From the NCBI GenBank assembly GCA_958402795.1, contig CATXUX010000017.1, positions 1-64,000 on the forward strand: a stretch of 64,000 nucleotides of DNA. The letters are read 5' to 3'. The position numbers and the translations under genes were made by a program. The stretch is from an uncultured Lachnospiraceae bacterium. GTDB taxonomy: Bacteria; Bacillota; Clostridia; Lachnospirales; Lachnospiraceae. Of this stretch, positions 58,430 through 64,000 are shown one piece after another; within the stretch, counting starts at the first letter, position 1; every line of letters begins with the position of its first letter. Below the pieces are notes generated by a model. That model was not told the origin of the DNA. It did not search any database and saw only the letters and a list, made by a program, of their open reading frames with translations.

Positions 58430-58525
58430 ATAAAAAAACAATATTTTTTTATCAATAAGACACAGATTCATCACAAAGGGCGATTATGATAACAGATGTA
58501 AAACATAAGAAGAGAGGGATTCGTT

Positions 58526-59827
58526 ATGGAAAATCAATATAACTATTATAATCCGGATGGTTATCAGCACTCAGACTATAACCACCGCCCAGATGATATG
58601 AATCATAACAAAGGAAAGAAAGGAAAAATTCCGAAAGTATTTACGACGATCGGACTTGCGGTTCTGTTCGGTCTGATTGCAGGAGGCGTATTCCTTGCAA
58701 CGAGCGCTGCCGGAGGAAAACTACTTGGTCTGGATTTTGGATCAGAGAAGAAGGAGACACAATCGGTTTCCTCTAACACGACAACTCTGTCAAAATCTTC
58801 CAGCGTAGTAACTTCGGATGTGTCGGGGATCGTAGAAAATGTGATGCCATCGATCGTTTCCATCACAAACCTGAGCGTACAGGAAGTACAAAACTTCTGG
58901 GGGATGACGCAACAGATGGAAAGCACCAGCGCCGGAACCGGTATTATCATATCCCAGACAGACGATGAGCTTCTGATCGTGACGAATAATCATGTTGTCG
59001 AGGGAAGCGAAACGCTGACAGTTACGTTTGACGATGAGACAAGTGTGGAGGCAAATATTAAGGGAACCGATTCCGAAACTGATCTGGCAGTGATTGCAGT
59101 TCCGCTGGACAGTATTTCTTCTGATACGATGGACGCGATCGCGATCGCAACGCTCGGCGATTCTACTAAACTGAAAGTAGGAGAACCCGCAATCGCAATC
59201 GGAAACGCGCTTGGCTATGGTCAGTCCGTTACCACTGGAGTGATCAGCGCACTTGGCCGTGAGGCAACAACGACAGATACAGCTACAGGCGAGACAACAT
59301 CGACCGGCGTGAAGCTGATCCAGACGGATGCGGCGATCAATCCGGGAAACAGCGGGGGCGCACTGGTAAATGTCAATGGGGAAGTGATCGGGATCAATTC
59401 ATCCAAGATCGCAGGTGACACGGTAGAAGGAATGGGGTACGCGATCCCGATCAGTGATGTGTCTGATATCATTGATGAACTGATGAATCAGGAGACCAAG
59501 CAGAAGGTCGCGGAAGGCCGGCAGGGATACATCGGGATCAAAGGATACGATGTGGCAAGTGAAAGTTCCGAGCGTTACAACATCCCGGCAGGCGTCTATG
59601 TTGATGAAGTGGTAGATGGCGGCGGCGCGCAGGCGGCGGGGATCACAAAAGGAAATGTGATCACGGCTCTGAACGGCACGACGGTGGACAGTATGGAGGC
59701 TCTGCAGAGAGAACTTCAGTATTATGAGATCGGCGAGACTGTAAAAGTTACAATCCAGATTCCGGAAAATAATGGAGAATGGACGGAGAAAGACGTAGAT
59801 GTGACGTTGGGTAAGAAAGCAGAGTAG
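58526..59827 (+). CDS. htrA: HtrA/DegP-type membrane serine protease
   Basis: The 433-residue protein has an Asn/Tyr/His-rich cytoplasmic start, one membrane segment (about 40-62), a trypsin-like domain with catalytic His in TNNHVVEG (about 155), Asp in ETDLAVIAV (about 184) and Ser in NPGNSGGALV (about 275), and one PDZ domain (about 335-430). It handles misfolded exported proteins outside the membrane. This is a useful neighbour for a region that secretes very large enzymes, although the link is only positional. Confidence 0.95.
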   Translation: MENQYNYYNPDGYQHSDYNHRPDDMNHNKGKKGKIPKVFTTIGLAVLFGLIAGGVFLATSAAGGKLLGLDFGSEKKETQSVSSNTTTLSKSSSVVTSDVSGIVENVMPSIVSITNLSVQEVQNFWGMTQQMESTSAGTGIIISQTDDELLIVTNNHVVEGSETLTVTFDDETSVEANIKGTDSETDLAVIAVPLDSISSDTMDAIAIATLGDSTKLKVGEPAIAIGNALGYGQSVTTGVISALGREATTTDTATGETTSTGVKLIQTDAAINPGNSGGALVNVNGEVIGINSSKIAGDTVEGMGYAIPISDVSDIIDELMNQETKQKVAEGRQGYIGIKGYDVASESSERYNIPAGVYVDEVVDGGGAQAAGITKGNVITALNGTTVDSMEALQRELQYYEIGETVKVTIQIPENNGEWTEKDVDVTLGKKAE

Positions 59828-59842
59828 AAAATATGGAGATAA

Positions 59843-59881
59843 AAAACGGGAGACCTATGAGTGAAGGTCTTCCGTTTTTTT
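59843..59881 (+). terminator. rho-independent terminator after htrA
   Basis: AAAACGGGAGACCT pairs with AGGTCTTCCGTTTT (one G-T pair) around an 8-base loop and runs into seven T residues. Confidence 0.9.
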
Positions 59882-59913
59882 GTCATAGAAGGCTCCGAAA
59901 TGCGGTCTGAATA

Positions 59914-59943
59914 TTGACAAAAATATTCGGGGGGGGGTATAAT
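59914..59943 (+). promoter_or_regulatory. promoter with poly-G spacer for the ChW-transglutaminase gene
   Basis: A perfect TTGACA (59914-59919) and a perfect TATAAT (59938-59943) enclose an 18-bp spacer whose last nine bases are all G. Loss of one G would give the optimal 17 bp, and gain would weaken the promoter. The promoter is homologous to the one at 32360-32389, which has the same spacing but an A/T-rich spacer. Confidence 0.85.
59929..59937 (+). repeat. poly-G tract (9 G) in promoter spacer
   Basis: Nine G residues directly abut the -10 box. This is the position used by phase-variable promoters such as neisserial porA. It is the longest G run I found in the window. Confidence 0.85.
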
Positions 59944-59987
59944 GGTATTTGTAATATTTTGCCAATATAGAAGAGGAGGAGATATTT

Positions 59988-62285
59988 GTGGCTCATATAG
60001 GGAAAAAGGTTATCGCGTTTCTTCTCACGCTGTCACTTGTGTGTATACCGATACCTGCTTATGCAGAGGAACCTGTGACAGATACAGGAGTGGTTTCCGC
60101 AGACAGCAGTAATGCAGTAGGGGACGAAAACGGACAGAATATGTCTGCTTCTGATGCAGAAAATTCAGATGATCCGGCAGAAGAAACGGATAAAGACTCA
60201 GAAGAGAGTGAAGGATCGGAGCAGGAGACTGGTGAGATCTCGGAGGAAGAAGACACTGCGGATACCGCCGAAGCGGACGTCACGGTTTCTACGGAAGAAG
60301 ATGGAACAGATTCCGGAACGGGTACAGAGGGAGAAAAACAGCCAGATGAATCCGGAAATACCACGGAGTCAACTCCCGAAACAGAAGATGAAACTGCTGC
60401 ACAGGCTGCGGAGGAAACACAGGAATCAACATATACCCTCAGATACAATGGACATATACAGAATATTGGCTGGCAGAAGGAAAAATCCGAAGGGCAGATC
60501 GGAACAACCGGACAGTCGCTGCGTATGGAAGCTTTTACGATCCATGTTATGGAGCAGACGGCAGACGGGAAGGAAAAGAAACTCTCAGGAGCAATCCAGT
60601 ACCGTGCGCATGTACAGAATATCGGCTGGCAGAACTGGGTATCAGACGGCGGAACAGCCGGGACAACCGGACAGAAGAAGCAGATTGAGGCAGTACAGAT
60701 CCGGCTGACCGGGAGTCTTCAGGAAAAGTACGACATATATTATTGGGCGCATTGTGCGGATTACGGTAATCTTGGCTGGGCGAAGAACGGTGAGACGGCA
60801 GGGACAACAGGATTGGGAAAATCTCTTCAGGCGCTTACAATCGTGCTTGTGAAAAAGGGAAGTGCAAACGCTCCGGCACAATCAGCAAGAAGCTATTATG
60901 AGCCGACGGACAAGGGATGCGTTACATATCAGTCACACGTGCAGGATATCGGCTGGCAGGATTCTGCTGCAGATGGAGCAAAAAGCGGGACTACAGGTCA
61001 GTCGAAGCGCATGGAGGCGCTTCGGATCTATCTGGCAAATCCGAAGGACGCGAATGGAAAAGAGATCGCGGGTTCTATCGAATATCGTGCGCATGTGCAG
61101 GATATCGGCTGGCAGAACTGGGTATCGGAAGGAAAAACTGCAGGAACGACCGGACAGAGTAAACGCCTTGAGGCGGTGCAGATCCGGTTGACCGGAGAAC
61201 TGGCAAAGCAGTATGATGTATATTATCGTGTCCACAGCGCCAATATCGGAGACCTTGGCTGGGCAAAAAACGGAGAGACGGCAGGTTCGATCGAATACAG
61301 AAAAGCTGTTGAGTCTGTTTATATCAAAGTTGTGAAAAAAGGCAGTCAGGATGCTCCCACGCAGAGCGGCAGAACCTATCTGGATGCAGCGAATATCGGA
61401 AAACTATCTAATACGGTATCTGTAAGCGGGAAGGGTTGGCAGAGTGCGGTCGGAAACAAGCAGACCGCCGGGACGACCGGACAGAGCAGACAGATTGAAG
61501 CACTGAAATTAAGCATAGACACGAGCGCCGCGAATGCCTACAGCGGAGGAATCCAGTATAAAGCTCATATCCAGGATACCGGCTGGTCAGGCATGGCGTC
61601 AAATGGAAATGTTGTAGGAAATTCCGGAAGCGGAAAACGGATCGAGGCAGTCCAGATTTCGCTGACCGGGGAACTGGCGAAGTACTGTGATGTGTATTAT
61701 CGTGCACATGTTCAGGATTATGGCTGGCTTGGCTGGGCGATGAACGGACAGTCGGCAGGAACGACAGACTGTTCCTACAGAATGGAAGCACTTCAGGTAA
61801 CTATTGTCCCGAAATGGTCAGAAGCACCAGGCAGTACAAGCGGCGCTTTTAAGAATACACGGGCAAAGGTCCGCTATGAGAATGCAATCAATACGATTCT
61901 TAACAGTGCGGGACGAGATCTTTCTGCCTGTTACTGGTGGGTTGTAAATAATTTGAGCTACCAGACGCTTCCGATTCCGATGAGTCCTCCGGCGGGATAC
62001 AGCAGAGAAGAAGGATACGCGATCTACGGGGTGGAGAACCGGAGAGGAAACTGTTACTGCTATGCCGCGGCATTTGCAGGGGCAGCACGCGCACTGGGGT
62101 ATGACGCAACATATGTGGAAGGCCAGGTGACGGCTGCCAGAGGCGGCTATACGCCGCACGGCTGGGTTGTGATCCGAATGAACGGAGGCTCCTATATCTG
62201 CGATCCGGAAGCACAAAGAGAGATTGGAAGATATACATTTTATATGCAGCCGATTTCGAACACAGTTTTAAGCTACATACAGTAA
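59988..62285 (+). CDS. secreted ChW protein with transglutaminase-like domain
   Basis: The 765-residue protein starts at GTG 59988, seven bases after GGAGGA. It has a signal peptide (to about residue 27), an acidic linker (30-140), nine ChW repeats in three triplets (about 147-609) and a C-terminal transglutaminase/papain-like domain. That domain has a plausible triad: Cys in RGNCYCYAAAF (about 687), His in PHGWVVI (about 724) and Asp in YICDPEA (about 738). Such domains act as proteases, transglutaminases or peptide cyclases, and the activity here is unknown. The ChW part is nearly identical to that of the serine-hydrolase gene at 32430, including 596 identical bases. Confidence 0.9.
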   Translation: MAHIGKKVIAFLLTLSLVCIPIPAYAEEPVTDTGVVSADSSNAVGDENGQNMSASDAENSDDPAEETDKDSEESEGSEQETGEISEEEDTADTAEADVTVSTEEDGTDSGTGTEGEKQPDESGNTTESTPETEDETAAQAAEETQESTYTLRYNGHIQNIGWQKEKSEGQIGTTGQSLRMEAFTIHVMEQTADGKEKKLSGAIQYRAHVQNIGWQNWVSDGGTAGTTGQKKQIEAVQIRLTGSLQEKYDIYYWAHCADYGNLGWAKNGETAGTTGLGKSLQALTIVLVKKGSANAPAQSARSYYEPTDKGCVTYQSHVQDIGWQDSAADGAKSGTTGQSKRMEALRIYLANPKDANGKEIAGSIEYRAHVQDIGWQNWVSEGKTAGTTGQSKRLEAVQIRLTGELAKQYDVYYRVHSANIGDLGWAKNGETAGSIEYRKAVESVYIKVVKKGSQDAPTQSGRTYLDAANIGKLSNTVSVSGKGWQSAVGNKQTAGTTGQSRQIEALKLSIDTSAANAYSGGIQYKAHIQDTGWSGMASNGNVVGNSGSGKRIEAVQISLTGELAKYCDVYYRAHVQDYGWLGWAMNGQSAGTTDCSYRMEALQVTIVPKWSEAPGSTSGAFKNTRAKVRYENAINTILNSAGRDLSACYWWVVNNLSYQTLPIPMSPPAGYSREEGYAIYGVENRRGNCYCYAAAFAGAARALGYDATYVEGQVTAARGGYTPHGWVVIRMNGGSYICDPEAQREIGRYTFYMQPISNTVLSYIQ
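61078..61673 (+). repeat. 596-bp segment identical to 33537-34132
   Basis: This is the partner copy of the identical ChW-coding block. The flanks are diverged on both sides. Confidence 0.9.
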
Positions 62286-62301
62286 GTGGAGAGAATGACA
62301 C

Positions 62302-63708
62302 ATGGTTTTTAGTTCAATGACATTTTTATGTGTATTTCTGCCGGTCGTGCTGTTACTTTATTATGCAGTAAGATCTGTTCGCGCCAAAAACGGATTGCTG
62401 ATCGTGGCGAGTCTTGTGTTTTATGCATATGGGGAACCGATTTATATTCTGCTGATGCTTTTCAGCATTTTTCTGAACTATTTACTTGGGAGAATGCTGA
62501 CTCAAAGAAAGCCGTCACAGAAGAAATGGATACTAACGATTGCGGTAGTTGTAAATATCGGACTCTTGTTCGTATTTAAATACAGCAGCCTGTTTCTTGG
62601 AACATTCAATCAAATAACCGGACTGGATGTTCCGATACCGGGTTTTGAACTCCCGGTTGGAATTTCATTTTATACGTTTCAGGCACTTTCTTATGTGATT
62701 GATGTGTACCGTGGAGATGTAGAAGCAGAGCATAACTTTTTTCATGTTATGCTCTACATTTCTTTTTTTCCACAGTTGATTGCAGGACCGATCGTAAAAT
62801 ATCATGATATTCATGAACAGATTCGGTGCCGCAGAGCAGATCCGGATGAAATTGCAGAGGGGGTCCGTCGTTTTATTATCGGATTATCGAAAAAAGTTTT
62901 GATTTCAAATACGATGGCATCTGTGGCGGATACTTTTTTTTCTGTGCAGACCGGCGAACTGAATGTGCTTTCTGCGTGGACTGCTGCCGCGGCTTACTTA
63001 TTTCAGATTTATTTTGACTTCAGCGGATACAGCGATATGGCGATCGGACTGGGACACATGTTTGGATTTTCCTTTCGGGAAAACTTCAACTATCCTTATA
63101 TTGCAGATTCTATACAGGATTTCTGGCGCAGATGGCATATTTCATTATCGACGTGGTTTAAGGAATATTTATACATTCCGCTTGGCGGGAACCGAAAGGG
63201 AAAACATCGCACAATCTTAAATAAATGGATCGTTTTTTGCGCCACCGGCCTGTGGCACGGAGCAAACTGGACTTTTTTGATCTGGGGGATGTGGCATGGA
63301 ATGTGGATCACGCTTGAGACGGTGATTCCGGTAAAAAGGTTTCCGAAATGGATTCGCCATATTTATACGATAGTAATCGTAACAGTCGGATTTGTGATCT
63401 TCCGTGCGGATACATTGACGCAAGGAGTTCAGATCATTGCCCGCATGTTTTCCGGATGGGAATTCTCTTCTGTGCAGATGAACCTATGGATGACACAGAT
63501 GGATCCGCTCTGCATCATTACGTTAATCGTATCAGTGATCGGAAGTACACCGTGGCTGAAGAAAATTTTGACAGTGGCAGGGGAAAATGAAAAATCTGTC
63601 AGAGTCTGCGAAACAGCAGGATATGCGGTAAGTATCGGATTATTATTTTTGTGTATGCTGAGTTTATCCGGCGGCGGATATAACCCATTTATTTACTTCA
63701 GGTTTTAG
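62302..63708 (+). CDS. MBOAT-family membrane O-acyltransferase
   Basis: The 468-residue polytopic protein has about eleven membrane segments and the MBOAT signatures DFSGYSDMAIGLG, FWRRWHISLSTWFKEYLYIPLGG and GLWHGANWTFLIWG, which includes the catalytic histidine. AlgI/PatA/DltB-type members pass acyl groups, usually acetyl, across the membrane to a partner that modifies a surface polymer. The partner is probably the DHHW-type gene that follows 9 bases later. It lies 16 bases after the ChW-transglutaminase gene and may share its variable promoter. Confidence 0.95.
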   Translation: MVFSSMTFLCVFLPVVLLLYYAVRSVRAKNGLLIVASLVFYAYGEPIYILLMLFSIFLNYLLGRMLTQRKPSQKKWILTIAVVVNIGLLFVFKYSSLFLGTFNQITGLDVPIPGFELPVGISFYTFQALSYVIDVYRGDVEAEHNFFHVMLYISFFPQLIAGPIVKYHDIHEQIRCRRADPDEIAEGVRRFIIGLSKKVLISNTMASVADTFFSVQTGELNVLSAWTAAAAYLFQIYFDFSGYSDMAIGLGHMFGFSFRENFNYPYIADSIQDFWRRWHISLSTWFKEYLYIPLGGNRKGKHRTILNKWIVFCATGLWHGANWTFLIWGMWHGMWITLETVIPVKRFPKWIRHIYTIVIVTVGFVIFRADTLTQGVQIIARMFSGWEFSSVQMNLWMTQMDPLCIITLIVSVIGSTPWLKKILTVAGENEKSVRVCETAGYAVSIGLLFLCMLSLSGGGYNPFIYFRF

Positions 63709-63717
63709 GAGGAACAG

Positions 63718-64000
63718 ATGAGGAAAAAAAGTATTATTTATATTGTACTGATCTGGGTCATTTTGTTTCTTCCGTTTGGCGGGATGTGTTTCTGGGCAAC
63801 GAATGAGACTACGGAAAACACAGAACTTGCAAAAATGCCGGATCTGTGGGAAGAGGAAGGTCCGAATGCCAATTATCTGACAGAGTTGGGAGAATATTTT
63901 GAAGATCATTATGCATTTCGGAATTGTCTCGTTACGGTGAACGCAGAGATCCGCGGGAATTTGTTCGGTAAAAGTCCGACAGACCAGGTTGTTACAGGAA
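63718..64000 (+). CDS. DHHW/AlgX-like acetylation partner, truncated by window end
   Basis: The first 94 codons are visible: a basic start, one membrane segment (about residues 5-26) and the extracytoplasmic sequence TENTELAKMPDL followed by EDHYAFRN. The latter matches the DHHW-like N-terminal motif of AlgJ/AlgX-type proteins that work with MBOAT enzymes. Start ATG 63718 follows TAGGAGGA, nine bases after the MBOAT gene. The gene continues beyond the window. Confidence 0.8.
   Translation, partial: MRKKSIIYIVLIWVILFLPFGGMCFWATNETTENTELAKMPDLWEEEGPNANYLTELGEYFEDHYAFRNCLVTVNAEIRGNLFGKSPTDQVVTG

Overview
The window looks like chromosomal DNA of a low-to-moderate GC Gram-positive gut anaerobe of the Clostridia, most likely a Lachnospiraceae relative. 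This is inferred from three things: Clostridium-type ChW repeats, the orthology pattern (uvrBA, recD2, cdaAR, glmS, htrA) and the rhamnose/galactofuranose surface-glycan genes. No rRNA, tRNA, CRISPR array, transposase or integrase was seen. Every gene is on the + strand except blaR1 and blaI. No gene-free stretch exceeds 300 bases.

Layout. (1) 1-2110: lysA-type decarboxylase and a PAP2 phosphatase, closed by a strong terminator. (2) 2140-6925: a lipoprotein with an internally duplicated ectodomain faces a convergent blaI-blaR1 beta-lactam sensing pair. Perfect BlaI-type palindromes sit at both promoters. (3) 6930-16040: DNA repair and housekeeping genes: uvrB-uvrA behind a LexA box, an MreB-family gene, recD2 and comF. 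(4) 16020-21420: an operon-like run of two small membrane proteins, cdaA, cdaR, an HPr-like protein and an LCP ligase. (5) 21417-30062: a CapD/PglF-type 4,6-dehydratase, a nucleotidyltransferase, rmlA-C-B-D and glycosyltransferases including a GtrB/GtrA pair. (6) 30098-41318: four large secreted ChW-repeat enzymes (GH25 lysozyme, penicillin-recognising serine hydrolase, GH2 glycosidase, glucosaminidase). (7) 41315-53677: polymer assembly and export: GT2, a TagG/TagH-like ABC exporter, two GlfT2-like galactofuranosyltransferases, Glf, a GT-C enzyme, an aminotransferase, a PglC-like initiating transferase and another GT2. (8) 53674-59880: a second LCP ligase, a cohesin-like membrane protein, glmS and htrA. 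(9) 59914-64000: a fifth ChW protein with a transglutaminase-like domain, an MBOAT acyltransferase and the start of a DHHW-type partner.

How it fits together (inference). The locus appears to make and decorate a rhamnose- and galactofuranose-containing surface glycan. It would start on a 4-amino-4,6-dideoxy-HexNAc-phospholipid, be exported by an ABC transporter, be attached by LCP enzymes and be O-acylated by MBOAT/DHHW. The ChW proteins share a triplet-repeat module and differ in their enzymatic head or tail, so they look like exchangeable surface tools.

The most notable signal is regulatory. The ChW-serine hydrolase gene is split by an 8-G tract in its coding sequence, and a BlaI-like palindrome follows its -10 box. 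Its close paralogue, the ChW-transglutaminase gene, has a 9-G tract filling the spacer between its -35 and -10 boxes. The two genes share 596 identical base pairs. Together this suggests a phase-variable, recombining ChW surface-enzyme system, with one member possibly under beta-lactam sensor control.
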